In this document: positions 1 to 6,857 of the stretch, one piece after another
Layout of the letters: every line of letters starts with the position of its first letter
Position numbering within the stretch: the first letter of the stretch is position 1
From: Candidatus Aminicenantota bacterium
GTDB lineage: Bacteria; Acidobacteriota; Aminicenantia; Aminicenantales; Aminicenantaceae
Assembly: GCA_030633795.1 (NCBI GenBank)
Contig: DAOWCB010000063.1
Location: 1-7,474 of the forward strand
Length of the DNA stretch: 7,474 nucleotides
Direction of reading: 5' to 3'
Position numbers and translations under genes: made by a program
The notes under the pieces: model-generated
What the model saw: the letters and a program-made list of their open reading frames with translations, nothing else
Databases searched by the model: none
What the model was told of the DNA's origin: nothing

Positions 1-425
1 CCCTCAAACTGTTTTTCCAACAGTAACTCTGAAAGCTTGCTCAACCGGTCCGCCTGCGCCCTCTCCAACTCGAGCCGGAATTGCCTGTCATCCAACTCCA
101 CCAACAAATCCCCTTCCTTCACATGTTGCCCTTCTTCCACGCTTAACTTCTTGATAATCCCTGTAACCTCGGACTTGATAGTGACCATCCTGTTGGTAAC
201 AGCTTCACCCGGAGATTTTAGCGAGATGATCAGTTCTCCTATCCTGGCTGTGTCAACTTTGACAGGGATAGGCGTTTCTGCCACCTTCTCTTTCGCCTCG
301 GCAGCATCCTGGGATGTCTCACCCTGTTCAGGCTCTGCTCCATTCTTGATGACAAAAAAATACACAGCAACACAAATACCGATAACGATCAATGTGATTG
401 TTAGGATCTTCTTAGATAGTATCAT
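1..425 (-). CDS. Periplasmic adaptor subunit of an efflux system (HlyD/RND membrane fusion protein), N-terminal part
   Basis: This gene runs off the left edge; 141 codons are visible. The start is the ATG at 425-423, preceded by AAGAGGAAG eight bases upstream. Residues 5-23 form one hydrophobic segment after two lysines (LSKK, then ILTITLIVIGICVAVYFFV), which reads as an uncleaved inner-membrane anchor. An acidic, Ala/Glu-rich linker follows (about 26-48). The stretch PIPVKVDTARIGEL, then IKSEVTGIIKKLSVEEGQHVKEGDLLVELD (about 85-115), is the first half of the barrel-sandwich (lipoyl-like) domain typical of RND and MacA-type adaptors. The visible part ends at the start of the coiled-coil hairpin (QFRLELERAQADRLSKLSELL). 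In the family, such proteins link an inner-membrane RND or ABC pump to an outer-membrane channel. The pump gene should follow to the left but is not seen, so substrate and pump class are unknown. A good promoter lies just upstream, so this is probably the first gene of its operon. Confidence 0.88.
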   Translation of the reverse strand, partial: MILSKKILTITLIVIGICVAVYFFVIKNGAEPEQGETSQDAAEAKEKVAETPIPVKVDTARIGELIISLKSPGEAVTNRMVTIKSEVTGIIKKLSVEEGQHVKEGDLLVELDDRQFRLELERAQADRLSKLSELLLEKQFE

Positions 426-473
426 TTTACACACTTCCTCTTACACGAAATGCTCCTAACCTCTCCCCTGATT

Positions 474-502
474 ATATTAAAGACGTATCCCGAAAATGTC
501 AA
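474..502 (-). promoter_or_regulatory. Sigma-70-like promoter of the efflux adaptor gene
   Basis: On the minus strand, TTGACA (502-497) is followed after exactly 17 bases by TAATAT (479-474). A perfect TATAAT overlaps it at 476-471, but with a 20-base spacer. Transcription would begin near 467, giving a leader of about 40 bases before the ATG at 425. The -35 matches the consensus at all six positions. This was read by eye; no start-site data are available. Confidence 0.6.
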
Positions 503-557
503 ATCTCACTATTTAATACCTAACCAATCCACTCAACGTTGCAGTTTGTATAAATTC

Positions 558-576
558 ATAAGAATTGTGTTCTTAT
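558..576. promoter_or_regulatory. Perfect 7-base dyad, candidate operator
   Basis: ATAAGAA (558-564) and TTCTTAT (570-576) form a perfect inverted repeat around a five-base centre. After one mismatch, two more base pairs match on each side (TT at 555-556, AA at 578-579). It lies about 56 bases upstream of the -35 box of the efflux promoter, a plausible place for a regulator to bind. No T tract follows on either strand, so a terminator is unlikely. AT-rich dyads of this size also occur by chance, and no regulator gene is in the window. Confidence 0.3.
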
Positions 577-683
577 CAATGATCACGGTTTCGGTTTTTT
601 TACTTATTCCAGAACAGTAGCCTGGATTATTTACCAGCCGAGGCCCTCCACCCCGCCCTAGTAATATCGGATGCGATGCAGTG

Positions 684-718
684 ACCCATGCAGCTGTAGT
701 GAACTACTGCAAATGGGT
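684..718. other. Imperfect hairpin downstream of the gpgS-like gene
   Basis: ACCCAT (684-689) pairs with ATGGGT (713-718). Inside it, GTAG (696-699) pairs with CTAC (704-707) around the loop TGAA, with two further base pairs after a mismatch and an internal bulge between the stems. It lies 45 bases past the stop of the glycosyltransferase gene on its transcript. It could slow 3' exonucleases or help end the operon transcript, but no T run follows, so it is not a standard intrinsic terminator. Confidence 0.3.
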
Positions 719-763
719 TACAAAGATGCCAATGTGGTGAGATCGGCCCGTAAATAGCCCCCT

Positions 764-1969
764 CTATTTGTTGTCTTGTTTGACCGCGTCCAATAGCATA
801 TCAAACATATTCGGCACCGCTGCAGTAACTCTGTGCCAGTTGGGAATAAGAGGCGAAGTGGAAGGATTTTGCCAAAAGATCTCCCCTGCCCTGTTGATCC
901 CATCCGCAAAGGCTTCCACACAGATCGATTCTTCATGCCGGTCAAATTGAAGCCCGTTTATTGCCGCGTCATTTTCGTACCGGATCACCGTCTCTTGAGC
1001 TTCCTTCAAATAGATATTGCTCAACGTCTTGAAAAATCCAAGTGAAAATTCCACTCCTTCCAATGCCAGGTTTCTGAAAATGGATTTGGCAATGTCCACC
1101 GTCATCTTCAACACACCCAGATCCGGATCTCCGGGATCCAGAGGTTGATGTTTATGTTCATACGTCTCAGCGATATCCACCTGGCAGATCCTGTTTGCGG
1201 CCACATTCCGGTACACTTCGGAGAGCGTTCCCACTTCCAAGCCCCAATCGCTAGGGATGCGCAGAGCCATGGCCAAATCCCGCCTCATTGCGATCTCTCC
1301 AGCCAGGGCATACCGGAAACTGTCCATGTAGACAAGGAAAGGAAGATATCCCAGGATCTTTTCCAGCGCCCGGATAAAAGGCGTAAAAAACAGACGCGTG
1401 GCTCGTCCATACATCTTGGTTGTGTAGCGGCTGTAGAATCCCTTGCAAAACTCGTACTCTGAATGCGGTGTCGTCACAGGATAACAAAGCCGGGCTACCA
1501 TCGCCCGCGTGTAGTTCACGATGTCGCAATCCTGAAAAGCGATCACACGGCTCTTTCCACCGGCTAAAACATACCCTAGAGCTATCCAAACCGCTCTCCC
1601 TTTGCCCGCTTCTCCTGGTGCTAAGTTGTTTTTTTCCAGAGTTTTATAAATCTTCATCATTCGAGGCCCGTCATTCCAGACAATGAAGAATCTCTTGTAG
1701 GGGGCAAAATGATCTTTGACCTTCTTGAATTGCTCGGCATTTGCCCTATCCAAACACAAAACGGTTTGGTTGAAATAGCTGGTGTTTTTCAAAATCTTCA
1801 TGATATTTTGAAGAGCTCCGCTGGCAAATTCACGGTAGAGTGAGGGCAGAATCAAAGCTATCGGTCTTCTTTTCGAAAACTCCTTAAGTTCGCCCTCAAT
1901 CCGTTTTATGTTGACTTCCCCGAGCTTATGAAATGTGGTAATGACGCCATTCTGGAAATAATCAGACAT
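764..1969 (-). CDS. gpgS: Glucosyl-3-phosphoglycerate synthase-like glycosyltransferase (GT81 type)
   Basis: 401 residues, GT-A fold. The family transfers glucose from an NDP-glucose to 3-phospho-D-glycerate in the cytoplasm, the first step to the compatible solute glucosylglycerate or, in mycobacteria, to methylglucose polysaccharides. Visible motifs: LPSLYRE (41-47) in the first nucleotide-sugar strand, GKGRAVW (122-128), the metal-binding QDCD with Asp147 and Asp149, FCKGFYSR (174-181) and GRATRLFFTPFIRAL (188-202), AGEIAMRRDL (223-232), DWGLEVGTL (241-249), and HKHQPL (272-277) with a probable metal-ligand histidine. All have clear counterparts in GpgS proteins as I recall them. The ATG at 1969 has AAAGGAGG five bases upstream. 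The start lies 17 bases after the nagZ stop, so it is probably the last gene of the operon. The phosphatase GpgP that would complete the pathway is not in the window. A mannosyl or other sugar donor cannot be excluded from sequence alone. Confidence 0.8.
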   Translation of the reverse strand: MSDYFQNGVITTFHKLGEVNIKRIEGELKEFSKRRPIALILPSLYREFASGALQNIMKILKNTSYFNQTVLCLDRANAEQFKKVKDHFAPYKRFFIVWNDGPRMMKIYKTLEKNNLAPGEAGKGRAVWIALGYVLAGGKSRVIAFQDCDIVNYTRAMVARLCYPVTTPHSEYEFCKGFYSRYTTKMYGRATRLFFTPFIRALEKILGYLPFLVYMDSFRYALAGEIAMRRDLAMALRIPSDWGLEVGTLSEVYRNVAANRICQVDIAETYEHKHQPLDPGDPDLGVLKMTVDIAKSIFRNLALEGVEFSLGFFKTLSNIYLKEAQETVIRYENDAAINGLQFDRHEESICVEAFADGINRAGEIFWQNPSTSPLIPNWHRVTAAVPNMFDMLLDAVKQDNK

Positions 1970-1986
1970 CCTCTCCTCCTTTTAGC

Positions 1987-3750
1987 TCACTCTTTGTTTT
2001 TTTTCGGGACCTTCAATCCATGGCCTATCGGGAAAACTCCAGGAATGGAAACAGGGAGTTTTCCGGCAATATCTATCTCCCCAAACAGGGCTTTCACCGC
2101 GGATAATTGGGATTCGTCTGCGTATCTGTATGCGCAGAGATAAACGTCCACATCTATGAAACGCCGCAGAAAATACGGGCTCCCGAAAGAAACCACAACG
2201 ACACGCTGATGGCCTTCGGCAAGCTCCCTGATCATTTGAACTTGTCTGAGGTCCAAGCCAACGCTTCCTTTCCCTGACCTCAAACGGGAAAATAGGCCGA
2301 TCACAACAACTCCTGCTTCTTTCGTCTTTTCCAGGGCTTTTGCGATAAATTCATCTCCTGTGGAGGCCTCGGCATAAAATTCCATGGCCCGAGGAATCCG
2401 CTTCTTCATCTCTCTCACGAAAGTTCGCCCGGCAAAATACCCTCCTGGATCGCTGCTCAACGCAAAGACAGCCATTTTCTGAAATCCCGCAGAAAGCGGT
2501 ACGACATCCCCCTCGTTTTTCACGAGCGTCATCGAACTTTCAAAAGTCTTTTCGGCCTGAACAAGATAATCTTTGATACCGATTTTTCTGTTCAATGCCT
2601 CGACATCCACCAGTTTTTTCAGGTGGAGACCCAACCGGGCTTTAGCCTCCAGAATTCTCTTTACCGATGCATCGATTCTTGACTCCTGTATCTCTCCGTT
2701 TCTAACAGCCTTGATAAGAGCCCGGATAACTTCTTTTGGTGTGGGAGGAAGAAGCAGTATATCCACACCGGCCTTCACTGCCCTTATTGCCGCATCTTCT
2801 GGGGTATACAATGTGGTCACACCTCCCATCTCCATAGCATCCGTAACGATGAGTCCCCTGAATCTCATCTCATTCCTAAGAAGATCGGTCAATATAGGAT
2901 GGGAAAGAGTGGCGGGAAGGTTAGGTGTCGGATCAAGAGCCGGGATGCGCAGGTGTGCGGTCATGATGGCTTGAACGCCTGCATCGACCGCTCTTTGGAA
3001 AGGAAAAAGCTCCACCCTATTCAAGCGGTCTCGATCGCCTTCGATGGTTGCCAACACGCTGTGCGAATCCAAATCTGTGTCCCCATGACCCGGAAAATGT
3101 TTGGCTGTTGCGATCAAGCCAAAATCCTGACAACCCTTGATAAAGGCTTCGGCAATACGACTGACCAATTCCGGGTCCTCGCCGACAGACCGTGTGTTGA
3201 TGATCGGATTATCCGGATTGACGTTGACATCCACCACCGGCGCATAAGTCATATGAATACCGAGGGCCCTTCCCTCTTTGGCTGTGATTTTTCCCATCGA
3301 GTATGCCAAGTCTTCAGAATCGGCCGCACCCAATGACATTAAGGGCGGGAATAGCGTTGCCCCATCGATCTGGTTGCCGGCTCCCCTTTCAAAATCAGAA
3401 GCCACAAGGAGGGGTATCTTAGCTAGTTCTTGAAAACTGTTGGTCAATATGGCTGATTCATAAACTTCTCCTCCGAATATGATCAGGCCCCCGATCTTAT
3501 GTTCCACGATCAAAGTCTTGAGGCTTTGAAAGTATTCGCTGTTCCTGTTGACAAAATTTCCGGAATACCGGCAGGCCACCATCTGACCGATTTTCTGCTC
3601 CAGCGTCATTTTGCTCAGGGTTTTTTTTGCCCATCTCATCTCCGCCGGCCCCAGCGTCAAATCTGGTTTGACAACAACCTTTGCACAACTTCCTGATAGA
3701 ATGATTAAAGATAAAACGATCATGATGTGTTTGATTCTCTCAGGTTTCAT
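1987..3750 (-). CDS. nagZ: Lipoprotein beta-N-acetylglucosaminidase, glycoside hydrolase family 3 (NagZ-like, two-domain)
   Basis: 587 residues from the ATG. It removes beta-linked GlcNAc from peptidoglycan fragments in the family's known role. Residues 1-21 form a signal peptide (KPERIKH, then MIVLSLIILSGS) ending in the lipobox LSGS-C with Cys22; the next residues are Ala-Lys rather than Asp, so the outer membrane is the likely site by the E. coli sorting rule. The barrel domain covers about 35-370. It holds KHFPGHGDTDLDSH (217-230), the NagZ loop whose Asp228-His230 pair acts as general acid/base, and VTDAMEMGG (302-310), whose Asp304 is the expected nucleophile. A second domain (about 395-587) ends in the usual GH3 GKLPVSIP and FPIGHGL motifs. 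E. coli NagZ is cytosolic and single-domain; this layout is closer to Bacillus NagZ. A GTG one codon upstream (3753) is an alternative start. It lies between the purine permease gene (53-base gap) and the gpgS-like gene. Confidence 0.9.
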   Translation of the reverse strand: MKPERIKHIMIVLSLIILSGSCAKVVVKPDLTLGPAEMRWAKKTLSKMTLEQKIGQMVACRYSGNFVNRNSEYFQSLKTLIVEHKIGGLIIFGGEVYESAILTNSFQELAKIPLLVASDFERGAGNQIDGATLFPPLMSLGAADSEDLAYSMGKITAKEGRALGIHMTYAPVVDVNVNPDNPIINTRSVGEDPELVSRIAEAFIKGCQDFGLIATAKHFPGHGDTDLDSHSVLATIEGDRDRLNRVELFPFQRAVDAGVQAIMTAHLRIPALDPTPNLPATLSHPILTDLLRNEMRFRGLIVTDAMEMGGVTTLYTPEDAAIRAVKAGVDILLLPPTPKEVIRALIKAVRNGEIQESRIDASVKRILEAKARLGLHLKKLVDVEALNRKIGIKDYLVQAEKTFESSMTLVKNEGDVVPLSAGFQKMAVFALSSDPGGYFAGRTFVREMKKRIPRAMEFYAEASTGDEFIAKALEKTKEAGVVVIGLFSRLRSGKGSVGLDLRQVQMIRELAEGHQRVVVVSFGSPYFLRRFIDVDVYLCAYRYADESQLSAVKALFGEIDIAGKLPVSIPGVFPIGHGLKVPKKNKE

Positions 3751-3760
3751 CACTCATTGA

Positions 3761-3765
3761 CCTCC
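3761..3765 (-). promoter_or_regulatory. Ribosome binding site of nagZ
   Basis: GGAGG lies 10 bases before the ATG at 3750 and 7 bases before the in-frame GTG at 3753. The spacing favours GTG and the codon type favours ATG, so the start is uncertain by one residue. Neither choice alters the signal peptide. Confidence 0.6.
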
Positions 3766-3803
3766 ATCAGGTTTTCCCGAATATGAAAAGAAATTTCGAA
3801 CGA

Positions 3804-5129
3804 TTATCCTATTATATATCTGAGCACGAATAATACCGCAAACAGATAGATAATCCAGTGGACTTCTCTTCCCTTCCCCGCAACCAGTTTGAGAAGAGAA
3901 TAGGAGATAAAACCGAAGGCTATTCCTTCGGTGATGTTAAGTGTCATAGGCATAATTATAATTGCCAAAAAAGCCGGTATGGCCTCGGTAATATCATTCC
4001 ATTTGATGCGGCTCACGCATGTCATCATCAAAAAGCCGACGATGATCAAAGGCGGAGCGATCACAGGCCGGAGTTGCAAACCTTCGTATTCATACAAGCC
4101 GGAGATCATGGCTGCCAACGGGCTGAAAAATAGTGCGACCAGAAAAAGGAAGGCGGTGAACATGTTGGCCAATCCCGTTCTTGCACCTTGGACAACACCG
4201 GCCACGCTCTCGATGTAGGTCGTTACGGTAGATGTCCCGAGCAATGCCCCGCTCACAGTTCCCACGGCATCGGAAAACATGGCCTGGTCCGCTCTCGGAA
4301 GTTTACCATCTTTGAGGAAACCGGCTTGCCCGCTTACACCGATCAGGGTACCTATCGTATCAAACAGGTCGAGGAAGAAAAAAACAAAAACAACGGTGAT
4401 CAAACCTGTTTGGAGTGCTCCGAGGATGTCAAGTTTGAAAAGTGTCGGTGCAAGACTCGGAGGAGGAGACAAAATTCCTTGATATTTGACAACACCGATC
4501 GGCACACCCAATACCGCCGTTGCCAGTATCCCTATCAGAATAGCCCCACGAATCCGCAAAGCCATCAAAACCAGAGTCACAACCACACCAAACAATGCGA
4601 GACAGACAGGCTTGCTTGTCAAATCCCCTATCTTCACCAATACGGTAGGATCATCGACTACAACTCCCCCAAATTGAAGCCCCACATGAGCAATCAATAA
4701 GCCGATACCTACGGCGATACCGTACTTGAGGGAATCGGGGACAGCCGCCACCACTTTCCCCCAAACTCTGAACAAGGATAGTAACAGGAAAATCGATCCG
4801 GATATAAAAACTGCGCCGAGTGCAACCTCCCAGGAATACCCCATCGTGCCGCAGACAATGATGGCAAAAAAGACATTATGGCCCACTGCCGGTGCAAGGG
4901 CGAAGGGATACTTGGCCAGGAGACCCATCAGGAGCGTCGCCACAGCGCTGGAAATGCACGTGGCCACCATGACTGCACCGCTATCCATCCCGGCAAGCGA
5001 AAGTACAGCCGGCTGGAGAAAAATGATATAGGACATGGTCATGAAGGTGGTCACACCCCCGACCATTTCGGTTCTGAAGGATGTGTTGTTTTCCTTGAGC
5101 TTAAAAAAACGTTCTAAAAGCCCCTCCAT
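3804..5129 (-). CDS. NCS2-family purine permease, AzgA (guanine/hypoxanthine/adenine) branch
   Basis: 441 residues, a usual length for the AzgA branch of NCS2 proton-coupled nucleobase transporters in the inner membrane. Family signs: the N-terminal FRTEMVGGVTTFMTMSYIIFLQP (18-40), the FFFLDLFDTIGTLIGVSGQAG stretch in the middle of the protein, and the later TSTVTTYIESVAGVVQGARTGLAN signature. Many hydrophobic segments fit the 14-helix fold. The loop that in most AzgA members, as I recall, reads APGMGLNAYF is here APAVGHNVFF (79-88): the Asn is kept while Met and Leu are replaced by Val and His, so the exact base transported is open. Its start has AAGGAG eight bases upstream and lies 13 bases after the apt stop. 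This pairing suggests that adenine or a related purine is imported and passed to Apt. The + strand opposite this gene carries several long open frames, which are shadows. Confidence 0.9.
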   Translation of the reverse strand: MEGLLERFFKLKENNTSFRTEMVGGVTTFMTMSYIIFLQPAVLSLAGMDSGAVMVATCISSAVATLLMGLLAKYPFALAPAVGHNVFFAIIVCGTMGYSWEVALGAVFISGSIFLLLSLFRVWGKVVAAVPDSLKYGIAVGIGLLIAHVGLQFGGVVVDDPTVLVKIGDLTSKPVCLALFGVVVTLVLMALRIRGAILIGILATAVLGVPIGVVKYQGILSPPPSLAPTLFKLDILGALQTGLITVVFVFFFLDLFDTIGTLIGVSGQAGFLKDGKLPRADQAMFSDAVGTVSGALLGTSTVTTYIESVAGVVQGARTGLANMFTAFLFLVALFFSPLAAMISGLYEYEGLQLRPVIAPPLIIVGFLMMTCVSRIKWNDITEAIPAFLAIIIMPMTLNITEGIAFGFISYSLLKLVAGKGREVHWIIYLFAVLFVLRYIIG

Positions 5130-5142
5130 CCTTCGCTCCTTT

Positions 5143-5679
5143 TTATTCTTCGAATTGAATCAAGGAAAGAATCTCCACGTCCGGGTGAGATTTTTTGATA
5201 AACTTCAATCCATTCAGGAAGCTTAGCTCGACCAATGAGACAAATCCGACAACCTCTCCACCAAGTTTTTTAACCAGGTCGATGGCGCTCACCGTAGAGG
5301 AACCAGTCGCGATCAGGTCATCTATGATCAGAACCTTTTGTCCGGGTTGCAGGCAATCGTCATGCATTTCGAAGTATTCTACGGCATACTCATTGGGTGC
5401 CTTCACACTCACGGTCTTTCCAGGGAGCTTACCTTTTTTTCTGATTAGAACCAAACTCAGTCCCATTTTATTCGCCACAGGGGCGGCAAACAGAAATCCC
5501 CGGGATTCGATCCCCACCACAACTTGAGGCTTTTTGTCTTTCCCCCACGAAACCATCCTGTCGATTACATAGTTAAAACTCTCTGGGTCCTGGATCACCG
5601 GCGTGATGTCTTTAAAGCCGACTCCTGGCTTGGGAAAATCCTTTATTTCACGAATCAAGTTTTTTACTCGAGTTATCAT
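5143..5679 (-). CDS. apt: Adenine phosphoribosyltransferase
   Basis: 178 residues, the usual size. It converts adenine and PRPP to AMP and pyrophosphate in the cytoplasm, the one-step purine salvage route. Motifs: DFPKPGVGFKDITP (14-27) at the N-terminus, the VGIESRGF loop (55-62), RKKGKLPG (80-87) in the flexible loop, and the PRPP-binding VLIIDDLIATGSST (116-129) with both acidic residues and the Thr-Gly-Ser turn. The C-terminal half (GGEVVGFVSLVEL) is also typical. The chosen ATG at 5679 has AAGGAGA five bases upstream and makes the protein begin at the usual family position. A longer in-frame start at 5730 would add 17 residues without a ribosome site. It lies 58 bases after the channel gene and 13 bases before the purine permease gene, which supports joint expression with the transporter. 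Confidence 0.95.
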   Translation of the reverse strand: MITRVKNLIREIKDFPKPGVGFKDITPVIQDPESFNYVIDRMVSWGKDKKPQVVVGIESRGFLFAAPVANKMGLSLVLIRKKGKLPGKTVSVKAPNEYAVEYFEMHDDCLQPGQKVLIIDDLIATGSSTVSAIDLVKKLGGEVVGFVSLVELSFLNGLKFIKKSHPDVEILSLIQFEE

Positions 5680-5684
5680 GCTGT

Positions 5685-5691
5685 TCTCCTT
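5685..5691 (-). promoter_or_regulatory. Ribosome binding site that fixes the apt start
   Basis: AAGGAGA lies five bases before the ATG at 5679. The longer candidate start at 5730 has no purine-rich motif in front of it, so the shorter protein is preferred. Confidence 0.7.
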
Positions 5692-5737
5692 CATCCCCAA
5701 GGCAGTTTTCCTCTGAATTTGCGAAAACATGTCTGCA

Positions 5738-6787
5738 TTAATCCAAATTTTTTGTGAAGACTGTGCGTGTAGGAAAAGGAATGCCGATGTTGGCCTTATT
5801 CAACGTTTTGTAGATCTCATCGGTAACCTTCAGCTTAGTGGAATAAGCATCTGTGTAGTTTTTGACCCAAACACGGGCCACAAAATCCAGGGAAGAATCA
5901 GCCATGTTCAAGAACTGTACGACCGGGGCGGGTTCCTCGATCACCGTATCGATCTTTTTCACAGCATCCAGGATGACATTCCGAACCTGTTCTGGATCCG
6001 ATCCGTACTCCACTCCAAAATTGACACCCACACGAATAGTAAGGTCAGGGACGGTGAAATTCTTGATCTTCGTATTGGCCAAGCTCCCGTTGGGAATGTA
6101 TATCACCTCATTGTCGAATGTCCTTAACTTGGTGCTCCTTATCCCAATGTCCAGGATAACCCCCATTTCTCCGGATTCCAGTTCAACCTTATCCCCCACC
6201 TTGAATGTCTTGTCCAAGACAAGTTGAATCCCACCGAGGATGTTGGCAAGGGAATCTCTAACGGCAAAACCTATTGCTATACCGGCAACACCAACCGTCG
6301 CCAAAAGAGGACTGAGGTTGATATTCCAAGTATCGAAAATAAAAAAGATCCCTAAGATGATGGTGACAACTTTTAAAATTTTGGCCACCAGAGGAATGAG
6401 CCTGTCATCTGCCGTGGATTTAGTCTTTGATGCCCACTCTTTCAACCAATGCGTGGAAAAATTCGCGATTATTCTCAATATCATAACCATGATGATCAGG
6501 ACAAATAGCGAATTGACTATGTTGCTGTAAATGGAAGTTTCGAATTGGAAATGCTGGATCCCGATCTTGAATCCCAAGACTATGACAACATAAAAAATAA
6601 TCGAGGAAATGCTTTTGACGATCAGATCATCGATCTTTGTCTTGGTTTTCTTAGCCAAAGGTTTTAGCACCTGTCTCATGATGAACTTAGCCAAAAGTGC
6701 AACCAAGACAGAAACTACCAAGATAAATAGAAACTTCAAATAAATATTCCCGATAATAGAATTGAAAATATTTGACACAGAGTCCAT
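5738..6787 (-). CDS. MscS-family mechanosensitive ion channel
   Basis: 349 residues. MscS channels open under membrane tension and release small solutes when cells meet low osmolarity. Hydrophobic segments lie at about 15-36, 58-77, 89-109 and 134-152, followed by the pore-lining helix at 158-192, so there are two more membrane segments than in E. coli MscS. The pore and beta-domain signature is clear: GVAGIAIGFAVRDSLANILGGIQLVLDKTFKVGD (166-199). Next come the beta domain with GVILDIGIRSTKLRTFDNEVIYIPN (209-233), and the alpha/beta domain ending in GIPFPTRTVF (335-344), the usual C-terminal motif. The ATG at 6787 has TAGGAGG seven bases upstream. A promoter candidate lies just before it, so this is probably the first gene of the unit that continues through apt and the permease gene. 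Conductance and ion preference cannot be read from the sequence. Confidence 0.93.
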   Translation of the reverse strand: MDSVSNIFNSIIGNIYLKFLFILVVSVLVALLAKFIMRQVLKPLAKKTKTKIDDLIVKSISSIIFYVVIVLGFKIGIQHFQFETSIYSNIVNSLFVLIIMVMILRIIANFSTHWLKEWASKTKSTADDRLIPLVAKILKVVTIILGIFFIFDTWNINLSPLLATVGVAGIAIGFAVRDSLANILGGIQLVLDKTFKVGDKVELESGEMGVILDIGIRSTKLRTFDNEVIYIPNGSLANTKIKNFTVPDLTIRVGVNFGVEYGSDPEQVRNVILDAVKKIDTVIEEPAPVVQFLNMADSSLDFVARVWVKNYTDAYSTKLKVTDEIYKTLNKANIGIPFPTRTVFTKNLD

Positions 6788-6825
6788 TTAAACGCCTCCT
6801 AAGATAACCTTTTTCTTCCATGTGA

Positions 6826-6854
6826 TATATACAGGAACTTCCAAATCATTTCAA
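6826..6854 (-). promoter_or_regulatory. Sigma-70-like promoter of the MscS-family channel gene
   Basis: On the minus strand TTGAAA (6854-6849) is followed after 17 bases by TATATA (6831-6826). Transcription would start near 6819, leaving a leader of about 32 bases before the ATG at 6787. The -35 box lies only three bases from the end of the neighbouring palindrome, so that palindrome separates this promoter from the tsaE operon. The call was made by eye. Confidence 0.5.
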
Positions 6855-6857
6855 TAA

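Larger units (their letters stand above)
426..763. other. 338-base gene-free region between the gpgS-like gene and the efflux adaptor gene
   Basis: No protein I recognise is encoded here on either strand. From right to left it holds an imperfect hairpin (684-718), a short GC-rich patch (about 637-660) that stands out from AT-rich surroundings, a run of seven T on the plus strand (595-601), a perfect dyad (558-576) and the promoter of the adaptor gene (474-502). The half next to the adaptor gene looks like a normal regulatory region. The half next to the glycosyltransferase is unexplained and may be the untranslated tail of that operon or decayed sequence. Confidence 0.55.

Noticed and set aside
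37..459. 140-codon open frame on the plus strand
   Set aside because: It is the shadow of the efflux adaptor gene, whose minus-strand reading shows a membrane anchor and a clear barrel-sandwich domain.
684..718. Intrinsic terminator for the operon
   Set aside because: The stem is interrupted by mismatches and a bulge and no T run follows it, so it is listed only as a hairpin.
627..770. Minus-strand frame open for about 48 codons past the gpgS stop in another frame
   Set aside because: It has no suitably placed start codon or ribosome site and its peptide resembles no family I know; an open run of this size occurs by chance.
2573..3336. Two overlapping plus-strand open frames of 133 and 145 codons
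   Set aside because: Both are opposite the catalytic domain of NagZ, have no recognisable motif and overlap each other.
4188..4700. 170-codon open frame on the plus strand
   Set aside because: It lies wholly opposite the purine permease gene. Its composition is rich in Gln, His, Arg and Asn, as expected from the complement of hydrophobic codons, and no domain is visible.
5680..5730. Longer N-terminus for Apt starting at 5730
   Set aside because: The extra 17 residues do not fit the family, and there is no ribosome site before that ATG, while the ATG at 5679 has a strong one.
5680..5737. Possible purine riboswitch before apt and the permease gene
   Set aside because: The gap is only 58 bases and shows no paired-stem architecture of the purine aptamer.
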